Shown here: in pieces, positions 17,179 to 25,708 of the stretch | Layout: each line of letters starts with the position of its first letter | How positions within the stretch are numbered: the stretch's first letter is position 1 | Assembly (NCBI RefSeq): GCF_947494755.1 | Contig: NZ_CANLVZ010000022.1 | Span: 1-47,068, forward strand | Length of the DNA stretch: 47,068 nucleotides | Origin: an uncultured Tateyamaria sp. | GTDB taxonomy: Bacteria > Pseudomonadota > Alphaproteobacteria > Rhodobacterales > Rhodobacteraceae | Direction: 5' to 3' | Position numbers and translations under genes: made by a program | The notes under the pieces: model-generated | Seen by the model: only the letters and a program-made list of their open reading frames with translations | What the model was told of the DNA's origin: nothing | The model's database searches: none

Positions 17179-17631
17179 GTCAGTTGATTGTTGATCGGTT
17201 GGCCGCGTGTCTGGAGCGAATGGCAGATGTTGCGATTGAGCACGACCGTGGCCAAGCTCTGACGTTTCCGGCACTTGCTTCTGGCGGGTTTACCATCTCG
17301 TTGCGTCGGGACGATGATGCCGCTGAATTTACGATTACGACAGACCATTGGCATGGGCATTATTCTGATCCGATTGATGCAGTATTGATGTTCGTGCAGT
17401 CGCTGACGCCGTTGGTGCGCGAGAAAACAGTCTTTCGAGGAAAAGTCTTGGCCTACTGCATGGCTGCAGAAGGAAGTTGATGGCGAGTTCCTGTCGGGCG
17501 AAATGCTGGGTATGATCATTGTTCCATTCTGGCGTGCGAAGCGGACCAGTTATCGACAGAACGATGTTCTGAGTGACGCTCAGGCGCAGGAAATCGAAGA
17601 GGAAGTTCTAAGAAGTGTGTCAGAGGCTTGA
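17175..17631 (+). pseudogene. Gene of unknown function, broken by a one-base frameshift
   Basis: From GTG at 17175 the frame encodes 101 residues ([20 protein letters not shown]...) and stops at 17480. A second frame, +1 relative to the first, is open from 17407 to a TGA at 17629-17631 and continues sensibly (SWPTAWLQKEVDGEFLSGEM, then an acidic end AQEIEEEVLRSVSEA). Removing one A from the AAAA run at 17441-17444 joins both into one product of about 151 residues. This is therefore a recent pseudogene, a sequencing error, or a programmed slip. I do not recognise the family. It is coupled to adk by the GTGA overlap and is located where rpsM usually follows adk. Confidence 0.65.
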
Positions 17632-17680
17632 CGCCTCCCGGATCAAAGCCTAAGTCACCCCATCTCTAACGAGAATCAAA

Positions 17681-17699
17681 GGCCGGAACGCGTCCGGCC
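17681..17699. repeat. Hairpin between the broken gene and rpsM
   Basis: Perfect 7-bp arms GGCCGGA/TCCGGCC with a five-base loop and no T-tract. A second, weaker hairpin (AAGCCC...GGGCTT, 17719-17745) is followed by TATGTTG and could be a poor terminator; a third (GGGCCCG/CGGGCTC) lies at 17761-17780. The 170-base gap may be a structured leader of the rpsM block. Confidence 0.4.
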
Positions 17700-17801
17700 A
17701 GATCACCTGATCAGCGGCAAGCCCGGGGGCAAAATCCTTGGGCTTTATGTTGTGAAAAAAGGGCCCGGGATTACGGGCTCGCAACGAAAAGGAAGCCTTA
17801 C

Positions 17802-18170
17802 GTGGCACGTATTGCAGGGGTCAACATCCCCACCGCCAAGCGCGTTCCGATTGCACTGACCTACATCACAGGCATCGGCAACGCATCTGCCCAGAAAATC
17901 TGCGAAGCTGTCGGCATCGACGCCAGCCGCCGTGTGAACGAACTGAGCGACGCTGAAATCCTCAAAGTGCGCGAGCATATCGACGAGAACTTCACCGTTG
18001 AAGGTGATCTGCGTCGTGAAACCCAGATGAACATCAAACGCCTGATGGACCTTGGCTGCTACCGCGGTCTGCGTCACCGTCGTAACCTGCCCGTGCGCGG
18101 TCAGCGCACTCACACAAATGCTCGCACCCGCAAAGGCCCCGCAAAGGCCATTGCCGGCAAGAAGAAATAA
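17802..18170 (+). CDS. rpsM: 30S ribosomal protein S13
   Basis: A 122-residue S13 of usual length starting (GTG) [20 protein letters not shown], with the C-terminal [17 protein letters not shown] tail that reaches the P-site tRNA. AAAAGGAAGC stands upstream. It begins the alpha block rpsM-rpsK-rpoA-rplQ. Confidence 0.97.
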   Translation: MARIAGVNIPTAKRVPIALTYITGIGNASAQKICEAVGIDASRRVNELSDAEILKVREHIDENFTVEGDLRRETQMNIKRLMDLGCYRGLRHRRNLPVRGQRTHTNARTRKGPAKAIAGKKK

Positions 18171-18182
18171 GGAGACGCACCA

Positions 18183-18575
18183 ATGGCACGTGATACACGC
18201 CGTGTGACCAAGAAAAAGGTCTCCAAAAACATCGCCGCAGGTGTGGCGCATGTGAACTCGTCGTTCAACAACACCAAGATCCTGATTTCGGATGTGCAGG
18301 GCAACGCGATCGCATGGTCGTCTGCGGGCACCATGGGCTTCAAGGGCTCGCGGAAATCGACACCTTACGCGGCCCAGATGGCCGCTGAGGATGCGGGCAA
18401 GAAAGCTCAGGATCATGGCGTCAAAACGCTCGAAGTCGAAGTGCAGGGCCCCGGTTCGGGTCGTGAATCGGCACTGCGCGCGTTGGCTGCTGTCGGCTTC
18501 AATATCACCTCGATCCGTGATGTGACACCGATGGCCCACAATGGCTGCCGTCCGCCCAAGCGCCGCCGCGTCTAA
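18183..18575 (+). CDS. rpsK: 30S ribosomal protein S11
   Basis: A 130-residue S11 with [12 protein letters not shown] in the N-terminal half and the conserved C terminus [12 protein letters not shown]; it lies on the platform near the mRNA exit. AAGGAGACGC precedes the ATG. rpoA follows after 117 bases. Confidence 0.98.
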   Translation: MARDTRRVTKKKVSKNIAAGVAHVNSSFNNTKILISDVQGNAIAWSSAGTMGFKGSRKSTPYAAQMAAEDAGKKAQDHGVKTLEVEVQGPGSGRESALRALAAVGFNITSIRDVTPMAHNGCRPPKRRRV

Positions 18576-18692
18576 GCGACAACTGATTTCTACCGGGGCC
18601 GCGTGTTTTGCGTGCGGCCCCAACACGTTTTTTTGAAACCTCGGGAGCCTGCTCCTTTTGGACATGAGGAACAGGCAGGAATGGAGGGACGT

Positions 18693-19709
18693 ATGATCCA
18701 TAAAAATTGGGCCGAACTGATCAAGCCGCAGCAGCTTGAGGTGAAGCCAGGCAACGAGCCTGCGCGTCAGGCCACCGTTATCGCCGAACCGCTTGAGCGC
18801 GGTTTTGGTCTGACGATGGGCAACGCGCTGCGCCGCGTACTGATGTCGAGCCTTCAGGGCGCGGCCATCAGCTCGGTGCAGATCGACAACGTATTGCACG
18901 AGTTTTCGTCCGTGGCCGGTGTGCGTGAAGACGTCACCGACATCATCCTGAACCTCAAGCAGGTCAGCCTGCGTATGGAAGTCGAAGGGCCCAAGCGCCT
19001 GTCGATCTCCGCCAAAGGTCCTGGCGTTGTCACGGCGGGTGACATTTCGGAATCCGCGGGCATCGAAATCCTGAACCGCGATCTGGTCATCTGTCACCTC
19101 GACGATGGCGCGGACGTATTCATGGAACTGACGGTCAACACCGGCAAGGGTTACGTTTCGGCTGACAAGAACAAGCCCGAGGATGCGCCCATCGGTCTGA
19201 TCCCGATCGACGCGATCTATTCGCCTGTCAAAAAGGTCAGCTATGACGTCCAACCCACCCGTGAGGGCCAGGTGCTGGACTACGACAAGCTGACCATGAA
19301 GGTCGAAACCGACGGCTCGATCACGCCGGATGATGCCGTTGCCTTTGCCGCGCGCATCCTACAGGACCAGTTGGGTATCTTCGTCAACTTTGACGAGCCT
19401 GAATCCGCGTCCCGCCAGGACGATGATGATGGCCTCGAGTTCAATCCGCTGCTTCTCAAGAAAGTGGACGAGTTGGAATTGTCGGTCCGTTCGGCCAACT
19501 GCCTCAAGAACGACAACATCGTTTATATCGGTGATCTGATCCAGAAAACCGAAGCCGAAATGCTGCGCACGCCCAACTTTGGCCGCAAGTCCTTGAACGA
19601 GATCAAGGAAGTGCTGTCGGGCATGGGGCTGCACCTCGGCATGGACGTCGAGGACTGGCCGCCGGACAATATCGAAGATCTGGCGAAAAAGTTCGAAGAC
19701 AACTTTTAA
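18693..19709 (+). CDS. rpoA: RNA polymerase alpha subunit
   Basis: A 338-residue alpha subunit: N-terminal assembly domain ([20 protein letters not shown]), linker around residues 235-255, and C-terminal domain that contacts UP elements and activators ([31 protein letters not shown]). I take the ATG at 18693 after GGAGGG; the open frame to 18603 gives 30 extra residues not found in the family. The alpha operon position before rplQ is standard. Confidence 0.98.
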   Translation: MIHKNWAELIKPQQLEVKPGNEPARQATVIAEPLERGFGLTMGNALRRVLMSSLQGAAISSVQIDNVLHEFSSVAGVREDVTDIILNLKQVSLRMEVEGPKRLSISAKGPGVVTAGDISESAGIEILNRDLVICHLDDGADVFMELTVNTGKGYVSADKNKPEDAPIGLIPIDAIYSPVKKVSYDVQPTREGQVLDYDKLTMKVETDGSITPDDAVAFAARILQDQLGIFVNFDEPESASRQDDDDGLEFNPLLLKKVDELELSVRSANCLKNDNIVYIGDLIQKTEAEMLRTPNFGRKSLNEIKEVLSGMGLHLGMDVEDWPPDNIEDLAKKFEDNF

Positions 19710-19715
19710 GAACCA

Positions 19716-19742
19716 GTAGGGCGGGGGACACCCCCGCCTTAC
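19716..19742 (+). repeat. Palindromic repeat, copy 7
   Basis: GTAGGGCGGGGG-ACA-CCCCCGCCTTAC, 12-bp arms with one G-T pair. Of all copies this shows the full palindrome including the outer GTAR/YTAC. It starts six bases after the rpoA stop. Confidence 0.75.
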
Positions 19743-19747
19743 AACCA

Positions 19748-19771
19748 GTAAGGCGCACGTGTCGTGCGCCC
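19748..19771 (-). repeat. Palindromic repeat, copy 8 (inverted)
   Basis: GTAAGGCGCACG-TGT-CGTGCGCC: perfect 8-bp arms. The loop TGT is the complement of ACA and GTAA is on the left, so it is an inverted member forming a pair with copy 7, like copies 1 and 2. Confidence 0.7.
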
Positions 19772-19861
19772 GGGCATCAGCCCCAAGGAGAGCCTGAGAC
19801 ACGCATCAAAGGCCGGACAAAGCAAAACCGCCCGTAGAGGGCACTGATAAGGAATGAAATT

Positions 19862-20281
19862 ATGCGTCACGCACGTGGTTACCGCCGCCTGAACCGAACT
19901 CATGAACACCGCAAGGCGTTGTTCTCGAACATGGCCGGCTCGCTCATCGAACATGAGCAGATCAAGACAACCCTGCCGAAAGCCAAAGAATTGCGCCCGA
20001 TCATCGAAAAGCTGATCACGCTGGCCAAACGCGGCGATCTGCACGCGCGCCGTCAGGCCGCCTCCAAGCTGAAAGAAGATCAATACGTCGCCAAACTGTT
20101 TGACGTGCTTGGACCCCGCTACGCCGAACGTCAGGGCGGCTATGTGCGCGTTCTCAAGGCCGGTTTCCGTTACGGTGACATGGCGCCCATGGCGATCATC
20201 GAATTCGTGGACCGCGACCGCGACGCAAAAGGGGCTGCCGACAAGGCCCGCGTCGCTGCCGAGGATGCAGCCGAAGAATAA
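19862..20281 (+). CDS. rplQ: 50S ribosomal protein L17
   Basis: A 139-residue L17 ([40 protein letters not shown]). The last 20 residues are Asp/Ala/Lys-rich beyond the E. coli-type core. AAGGAATG precedes the ATG. It is the last gene of the supercluster and is followed by a strong terminator. Confidence 0.97.
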   Translation: MRHARGYRRLNRTHEHRKALFSNMAGSLIEHEQIKTTLPKAKELRPIIEKLITLAKRGDLHARRQAASKLKEDQYVAKLFDVLGPRYAERQGGYVRVLKAGFRYGDMAPMAIIEFVDRDRDAKGAADKARVAAEDAAEE

Positions 20282-20308
20282 GGGCTGTCCTCACAGACAA
20301 ACTCAAAG

Positions 20309-20338
20309 AAAACGCCGCCCCAATACGGGCGGCGTTTT
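20309..20338. terminator. Bidirectional terminator after rplQ
   Basis: AAAACGCCGCCC and GGGCGGCGTTTT are perfect 12-base arms around a six-base loop. T-tracts on both strands let it serve rplQ and the convergent gene at 20349. Confidence 0.85.
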
Positions 20339-20348
20339 GCATTCAATC

Positions 20349-20804
20349 TCAGGCCGCTTTCAACTCGTCCTTCACGATCTTTTCGATCTCGTCCACCGGG
20401 TGGTTGGTCAGCGTCTTGGGAATTTCGGCGATGATGTTGTCTGTCACTTCCTGATGCAGATCATTGCGCAGCACACCCAATACCTGCGGAGCGGCCACGA
20501 TCACCAGCCGCTCGAATGCGCCCTTATGCGCCTCGGCATAGAGCATGTCCGACAAGTCCGTGGCGAACCGATCCTTGGCCAGTTCGTGCCAGTCGGTATC
20601 ATCAAACGCGGATTTGTGGCCCGGCCCGCCATCGTTCATACGTCCGGGGCGGTTGGCCGATTGCTCGATATCGGGCGGATTGTCTTGTTCTTCGACCCCG
20701 TCGACCTCGAAATGCGGATCCTCGCCGTCCGTCAGATTGCGCATGAACAACGCCTTTTCACTGTCAGTCACCACGACCCACGTGCCTTTGATCAGTTTCG
20801 ACAT
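20349..20804 (-). CDS. Host-attachment family protein
   Basis: A 151-residue protein resembling the family annotated as 'protein required for attachment to host cells' (PF10116): N-terminal KGTWVVVTDSEKALFMRN, central RPGRMNDGGPGHKSAFDDTDW, then FERLVIVAAPQVLGVLR and a C-terminal helix IEKIVKDEL. The family name derives from genetics in plant-associated bacteria; the fold resembles the eRF1 middle-domain group, so a role in attachment is not certain. It is a lone gene, divergent from the protease operon. Confidence 0.75.
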   Translation of the reverse strand: MSKLIKGTWVVVTDSEKALFMRNLTDGEDPHFEVDGVEEQDNPPDIEQSANRPGRMNDGGPGHKSAFDDTDWHELAKDRFATDLSDMLYAEAHKGAFERLVIVAAPQVLGVLRNDLHQEVTDNIIAEIPKTLTNHPVDEIEKIVKDELKAA

Positions 20805-20873
20805 CTCGAATCCTCCTTAGGTTTCCGTTTCCAGACCAACGCGTGCGGCGCCACCCCCGTTCCATCGCGATTG

Positions 20874-20902
20874 TTGCAAATCGGTGGCGCAACGCGCATA
20901 TC
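20874..20902 (+). promoter_or_regulatory. Possible promoter of the protease operon
   Basis: TTGCAA, 17 bases, CATATC, about 22 bases before the start codon. The 120-base divergent gap must also hold the promoter of the minus-strand gene, which I could not place. Confidence 0.3.
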
Positions 20903-20924
20903 CATCTGGGGCAGGAGGGTTGCG

Positions 20925-22298
20925 ATGAGACGGCTGATACTGACAGTTTTGCTCTGTGTGGCGGGCTGGGGCGCATACGCGCAGGACTCGACCCGCGTGC
21001 CAAACTCTCGGTCTGAAATCACGCTCAGCTTTGCGCCTTTGGTGCGCGAAACCGCCCCGGCGGTCGTCAATATCTACGTCAAGTTCGAGACACAGGCGCA
21101 ACGCTCCCCGTTCATGGACGATCCGTTTTTTGAGCGTCTGTTCGAAGGGTTTGGCCAGACGCAGCCGCGCGTTCAGAACTCGCTTGGGTCGGGTGTGATC
21201 CTGTCCGCCGATGGGATTGTGGTGTCCAACTATCACGTGGTCGGGCAAGCGACAGAAATCCGCGTGGTCCTCAATGACGGGCGCGAATACGAGGCGCGTG
21301 TGCTGTTGGGGGACCGCGACAGTGATCTGGCAATTCTCAAGATCGAAGGGGTCGAGGACCTACCGTTTTTATCCCTCCGCGAGAGTGAGACCGTCGAGGT
21401 GGGCGAGCTGGCATTGGCCATCGGTAACCCATTTGGCGTTGGTCAGACGGTGTCATCGGGCATCGTGTCGGGTCTTGCGCGGTCGGGCGGACTTGGGGCC
21501 GGTTATTTCATCCAGACGGATGCGCCCATCAACCCAGGCAATTCCGGTGGGGCGTTGATCGACATGGGCGGGCAGTTGTTGGGCGTGAACACGCGGATCC
21601 TCAGCCGCTCGGGCGGATCGAACGGGATTGGTTTTGCGATCCCCTCCGACCTTGTGGCGGCGTTTATGAAACAGGCCCGCGACGGCAATGACCGGTTCTT
21701 GCGTCCATGGGCAGGTGCGACGGGGCAGGCCGTTGACGCCGATCTGGCAGAGATGTTGGGCCGTGATCGCCCCGGCGGTATCATCCTGGCGGGGTTGCAC
21801 CCGGCCAGCCCGCTCGCCCGCGCCGGGTTCGAGGTGGGTGATGTGGTGCTGGCAGTGGATGGTGCGCCTGTCAACTCGCCGAGCGAGATGCTGTTTCGCA
21901 TGAGCGTGGCCTCGAACAAGGACAGTGCCACCATGACCCGCCTGAGGGGTGGTGAGAGTACGGATGTGGCCGTCGCGCTGATCCAACCCCCCGAGGATCC
22001 GCCGCGCGATGAAATCACATTGGACGAGGATGCGGCATTGCCAGGTCTCAGCGTGGCGCGGATCAATCCGGCGGTGATCGCCGAGATAAACCTGCCTCTT
22101 GGCGCAGAAGGCGTTGTGGTGACAGACGTGGGCGTGCTTGGCGGTCGGGTCGGTCTGCGGGTAGGTGACATTTTGCAGCGCATTGACCGGCGCGACATTA
22201 TCGAACCTGTTGACGCGGCCGCCGCGTTGCGCGTTGCCCGTCGCGGCACGACGGTGCGGGCCTTGCGGGGCACGTCGCGCGTGCAGTTGCGGTTCTAG
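20925..22298 (+). CDS. Periplasmic trypsin-like serine protease with two PDZ domains (Deg/HtrA family)
   Basis: A 457-residue protein with signal peptide MRRLILTVLLCVAGWGAYAQ (likely cleavage after residue 18 or 19). The catalytic triad is His104 (SNYHVVG), Asp134 (DSDLAIL) and Ser207 (GNSGGAL); two PDZ domains follow (about 235-330 and 360-450). It should degrade or refold damaged envelope proteins. The ATG at 20925 follows GGAGGG; the open frame running back into rplQ is spurious. It heads a plus-strand operon; its TAG is directly followed by the rarA GTG. Confidence 0.93.
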   Translation: MRRLILTVLLCVAGWGAYAQDSTRVPNSRSEITLSFAPLVRETAPAVVNIYVKFETQAQRSPFMDDPFFERLFEGFGQTQPRVQNSLGSGVILSADGIVVSNYHVVGQATEIRVVLNDGREYEARVLLGDRDSDLAILKIEGVEDLPFLSLRESETVEVGELALAIGNPFGVGQTVSSGIVSGLARSGGLGAGYFIQTDAPINPGNSGGALIDMGGQLLGVNTRILSRSGGSNGIGFAIPSDLVAAFMKQARDGNDRFLRPWAGATGQAVDADLAEMLGRDRPGGIILAGLHPASPLARAGFEVGDVVLAVDGAPVNSPSEMLFRMSVASNKDSATMTRLRGGESTDVAVALIQPPEDPPRDEITLDEDAALPGLSVARINPAVIAEINLPLGAEGVVVTDVGVLGGRVGLRVGDILQRIDRRDIIEPVDAAAALRVARRGTTVRALRGTSRVQLRF

Positions 22299-23603
22299 GT
22301 GGCGGACCTGTTCGCCCCTGACCCCGCGCCGGACGCGGGGCATCGTCCCCTTGCGGATCGGTTGCGCCCGCAGACATTGGCCGAGGTCATCGGCCAGCCT
22401 CAGGTGCTGGGTCCGGACGCGCCGCTGACGGTGATGTTGGCATCAGGCGCGCTGTCGTCGCTGATCTTTTGGGGACCACCGGGGGTGGGCAAGACGACCA
22501 TTGCCCGCCTGCTGGCGCATGAGACCGAACTACATTTCGTCCAGATCAGCGCGATTTTCACAGGCGTGCCGGACCTCAAGAAAGTGTTCGAAGCCGCCCG
22601 CATCCGCCGTCAGAACGGGCGCGGCACCTTGTTGTTCGTTGACGAAATCCACCGCTTCAACAAGGCGCAGCAGGATGGGTTTCTGCCCCATATGGAGGAC
22701 GGAACGATCCTGCTGGTTGGGGCAACAACTGAAAACCCCAGCTTTGAGTTGAACGCTGCTGTGCTCAGCCGGGCGCAGGTTTTGGTGCTGGAACGGCTCG
22801 GGACGGATGATCTGGAACGGCTTGCCCAACGGGCCGAGGCTGATCTGGGCAAGCCGCTGCCGCTTGATCCGCAGGCGCGCACCAATCTGCTGGATATGGC
22901 CGACGGCGATGGGCGCGCTTTGCTGAACCTGATCGAACAGATCGCGGCGTGGGACGTGGATGCCCCGCTCGACCCTGCCACCCTCGCAACCCGTCTGATG
23001 CGCCGCGCGGCGCAATACGATAAGTCGGGGGATGCCCATTACAATCTGATTTCGGCTTTGCACAAATCGGTGCGCGGGTCGGACCCGGATGCATCGCTTT
23101 ATTGGTTTGCGCGGATGCTCGAAGGGGGCGAAGACCCGCTCTATCTGGCCCGTCGCATCACGCGCATGGCGGTCGAGGATATCGGGTTAGCTGATCCCCA
23201 AGCGCAGGCCGTCTGCCTGCAAAGTTGGGAAACCTACGAACGTCTGGGCAGCCCCGAGGGGGAATTGGCGCTGGCGCAAGCCCTTGTCTACCTCGCCCTC
23301 GCGCCCAAATCCAACGCGGTCTACAACGCCTACAAAGGCGCGCGCCGAGCCGCCAAGCAGACCGGATCGCACCTGCCCCCCAAGCATATCCTGAACGCGC
23401 CGACCGCGCTGATGAAGGATCAGGGGTATGGCGAGAACTATGCCTATGACCATGATGCCGAGGATGGGTTTTCGGGCGCAAACTACTTTCCCGACGGCAT
23501 GGGCCGCCCTGACCTTTATCAACCCGTCGAGCGTGGCTTTGAGCGTGACCTGAAAAAGCGGCTCGACTACTTTGCGCGGCTTCGGATCAAGCGGCAAACT
23601 TGA
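22299..23603 (+). CDS. rarA: Replication-associated recombination protein A (AAA+ ATPase)
   Basis: A 434-residue RarA/MgsA. Walker A GPPGVGKT at 59-66, Walker B LLFVDEIHRF at 111-120, sensor motif GATTENPSFE, and the C-terminal tetramerisation part (PKSNAVYNAYKGARRAA; NAPTALMKDQGYGENYAY). It acts at stalled replication forks. GTG start immediately after the protease stop codon, so translation is probably coupled. Confidence 0.95.
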   Translation: MADLFAPDPAPDAGHRPLADRLRPQTLAEVIGQPQVLGPDAPLTVMLASGALSSLIFWGPPGVGKTTIARLLAHETELHFVQISAIFTGVPDLKKVFEAARIRRQNGRGTLLFVDEIHRFNKAQQDGFLPHMEDGTILLVGATTENPSFELNAAVLSRAQVLVLERLGTDDLERLAQRAEADLGKPLPLDPQARTNLLDMADGDGRALLNLIEQIAAWDVDAPLDPATLATRLMRRAAQYDKSGDAHYNLISALHKSVRGSDPDASLYWFARMLEGGEDPLYLARRITRMAVEDIGLADPQAQAVCLQSWETYERLGSPEGELALAQALVYLALAPKSNAVYNAYKGARRAAKQTGSHLPPKHILNAPTALMKDQGYGENYAYDHDAEDGFSGANYFPDGMGRPDLYQPVERGFERDLKKRLDYFARLRIKRQT

Positions 23604-23634
23604 CTCTTCGCGCCCAAGCGACGACAGACCGCAC

Positions 23635-24015
23635 ATGATTTCAACCCTCTCTCTTGTGGCCCTTGGCGGGGCGATTGGCGCGTCGTTGCGCTGGCTTGCG
23701 GGCGTGGCGATGCTGCGCGCGCTTGGTCCGTCCGACTTTCCGCTGGCGATCATCACCGTCAACGTGATCGGGTCGTTCCTGATGGGAGTCTTTGTGGTTG
23801 CGGCCGCGCAGCGCGGGCTGACACATCTTAGCCCCTTCGTGATGACGGGTCTGCTTGGCGGGTTCACCACATTTTCTGCTTTCAGCCTCGAGACGATGAC
23901 CCTGATTGAACGGGGTCAGATGGGCCAGGCGGCCCTTTATATCGCAATTTCTGTGGGCGCGTCGGTAGGCGCGTTGGCACTGGGCCTGATCCTGGCCCGA
24001 GGAGTATTCGCATGA
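23635..24015 (+). CDS. crcB: Fluoride ion channel CrcB
   Basis: A 126-residue, four-helix membrane protein with the Fluc/CrcB signatures GAIGASLRW, NVIGSFLMG and GLLGGFTTFSAFS. It exports fluoride as a dual-topology dimer. Its ATG lies 31 bases behind rarA; no fluoride riboswitch is visible in that short gap. The stop overlaps the next start by four bases. Confidence 0.95.
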   Translation: MISTLSLVALGGAIGASLRWLAGVAMLRALGPSDFPLAIITVNVIGSFLMGVFVVAAAQRGLTHLSPFVMTGLLGGFTTFSAFSLETMTLIERGQMGQAALYIAISVGASVGALALGLILARGVFA

Positions 24016-25049
24016 GCGGCGTTCAAACCGTGACAGTCGAAGAAGGCGAGGGCGATCAACGCTTTGACCGCTGGATGAAACGCCGCTTTCCCCAAGTGAG
24101 CCAGGGCATGATCGAAAAGATGTGCCGCAAGGGCGAGGTCCGCGTCGAAGGCGGGCGCGTGAAATCGAATACCCGTGTAGAGGAGGGCCAGCAAGTGCGC
24201 ATTCCACCGCTGCCGGATCGCCCTGCGCCTGTGGTGACGCGCACCACCGTATCGGACGCGGATGCCAAGATGATCCAGTCCTGCGTGATCTACCGCGACG
24301 ACGACATCATCGCGATCAACAAGCCGGCCGGCCTGCCGACCCAAGGCGGATCGGGGCAAACGCGGCATGTGGACGGGCTGGCCGAGGCGTTGAAGTTCGG
24401 GCTGGAGGAAAAGCCGCGCCTTGTGCATCGGCTCGACAAGGATACCTCCGGCGTATTGCTGCTGGCGCGCACGCGGGCCGCTGCCAAGGGGCTGACCGAG
24501 GCGATGCGCCATCGCGAAACCCGCAAGATCTACTGGGCTTTGGTCGCCGGTGTGCCGACCCCCTATCTGGGCGAGATCAAGTATGGCCTCGTCAAGGCAT
24601 CGGGGCGTGGCGCGGGCGGCGAGGGCGAGAAGATGTACGCGGTGCATCCCCGCGATGTCGAAACCACCAAAGGGGCCAAACGTGCGCACACGCTTTATGC
24701 GACGCTCTATCGTGTTGCCAGCCGCGCCTCGTGGGTCGCGATGGAGCCGGTGACGGGCCGCACGCACCAATTGCGCGCCCATATGGCCGAGATCGGACAC
24801 CCGATCATTGGCGACGGCAAATACGGTGGGTCGGGGCAGGAAAACCTTGGTGATGGCTGGGGCGCGCAACTGGGCGGGATCATCAGCAAGAAGTTGCATC
24901 TGCACGCGCGCATGATGCGCTTTGAACAACCCAGCACCCGCAAGGTCATCACAGTGACCGCCCCGCTGCCAGACCACATGGCACACAGTTGGGACACGTT
25001 CGGGTGGACCGATGATCTGGCCGCCGAAGACCCGTTCGAGGACCTTTGA
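24012..25049 (+). CDS. RluA-family 23S rRNA pseudouridine synthase (RluC/RluD-like)
   Basis: A 345-residue protein: N-terminal S4 RNA-binding domain (RFDRWMKRRFPQVS...EGGRVKSNTRVEEGQQV, about 15-65) and catalytic domain with HRLDKDTSG at 139-147, Asp142 being the catalytic residue, and later GRTHQLRAHM. It isomerises uridines in 23S rRNA; S4 domain and length suggest RluC or RluD. It overlaps crcB by four bases and the phosphatase gene by one. Confidence 0.92.
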   Translation: MSGVQTVTVEEGEGDQRFDRWMKRRFPQVSQGMIEKMCRKGEVRVEGGRVKSNTRVEEGQQVRIPPLPDRPAPVVTRTTVSDADAKMIQSCVIYRDDDIIAINKPAGLPTQGGSGQTRHVDGLAEALKFGLEEKPRLVHRLDKDTSGVLLLARTRAAAKGLTEAMRHRETRKIYWALVAGVPTPYLGEIKYGLVKASGRGAGGEGEKMYAVHPRDVETTKGAKRAHTLYATLYRVASRASWVAMEPVTGRTHQLRAHMAEIGHPIIGDGKYGGSGQENLGDGWGAQLGGIISKKLHLHARMMRFEQPSTRKVITVTAPLPDHMAHSWDTFGWTDDLAAEDPFEDL

Positions 25050-25708
25050 TGCGGCTCGTCATTTTTGATGTGGATGGGACGTTGGTGGACAGTCAGGCCG
25101 ACATCATCGCGTCGATGCGCGCGGCGTTCGGTGATCAGAATCTGACGCCGCCGGTGCGCGCGGATATTCTGGGGATCGTGGGCCTGTCCTTGGATGTGGC
25201 GATGCACAAGCTCGCGCCTGAGGCTGATAACGCTCGTTTGGTGCGGGCCTACAAGGACAGCTATGCAGACCTGCGGCGGGCCAACGGGGCGGCGTCCTCA
25301 CCGCTATATCCCGGTGCGCGCGCTGTGCTCGACGCGCTGGCGGCGCGCGATGATGTGCTGCTTGGGGTGGCGACGGGCAAATCCAAACGCGGCCTTGATG
25401 GGCTGATCGAGGCGCATGGACTGCAAGGCCTATTTGCAACGCAGCAGGTCGCGGACTTTCACCCCTCCAAACCGCACCCGTCGATGATCCATGCCGCGCT
25501 GAGCGAGACGGGAACGGATGCCACACATGCGGTGATGATTGGCGATACCAGTTACGATCTCGACATGGCGGCCGCAGCAGGCGTGCGTGGCATTGGGGTG
25601 GCCTGGGGGTATCATCTGCGTGGCCAACTTGGCGCGGCCCACACCGTCATTGACCGGTTCGAAGACCTGCACGGCGTTCTCGACACTCTTTGGAGCGACA
25701 TCCCATGA
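25049..25708 (+). CDS. HAD-superfamily phosphatase (Gph-like)
   Basis: A 219-residue HAD subfamily IA hydrolase. Motif I FDVDGTLVD (nucleophile Asp7, acid Asp9), motif II GVATGKSKRG, motif III Lys in HPSKPHPSM, motif IV IGDTSYDLDMA. The fold and size resemble phosphoglycolate phosphatase, but the substrate cannot be read from sequence. The ATG at 25049 overlaps the TGA of the pseudouridine synthase; the preceding TTG is unlikely. Confidence 0.9.
   Translation: MRLVIFDVDGTLVDSQADIIASMRAAFGDQNLTPPVRADILGIVGLSLDVAMHKLAPEADNARLVRAYKDSYADLRRANGAASSPLYPGARAVLDALAARDDVLLGVATGKSKRGLDGLIEAHGLQGLFATQQVADFHPSKPHPSMIHAALSETGTDATHAVMIGDTSYDLDMAAAAGVRGIGVAWGYHLRGQLGAAHTVIDRFEDLHGVLDTLWSDIP

Noticed and set aside
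17745-19253. 502-codon minus-strand frame opposite rpsM, rpsK and rpoA
   Set aside because: Antisense shadow; the plus-strand proteins are unmistakable.
20100-20924. Upstream extension of the protease frame through rplQ and the host-attachment gene
   Set aside because: The signal peptide and ribosome-binding site fix the start at 20925; the extension crosses a strong terminator.
23604-23634. Fluoride riboswitch before crcB
   Set aside because: The gap to rarA is only 31 bases, too short for the aptamer.
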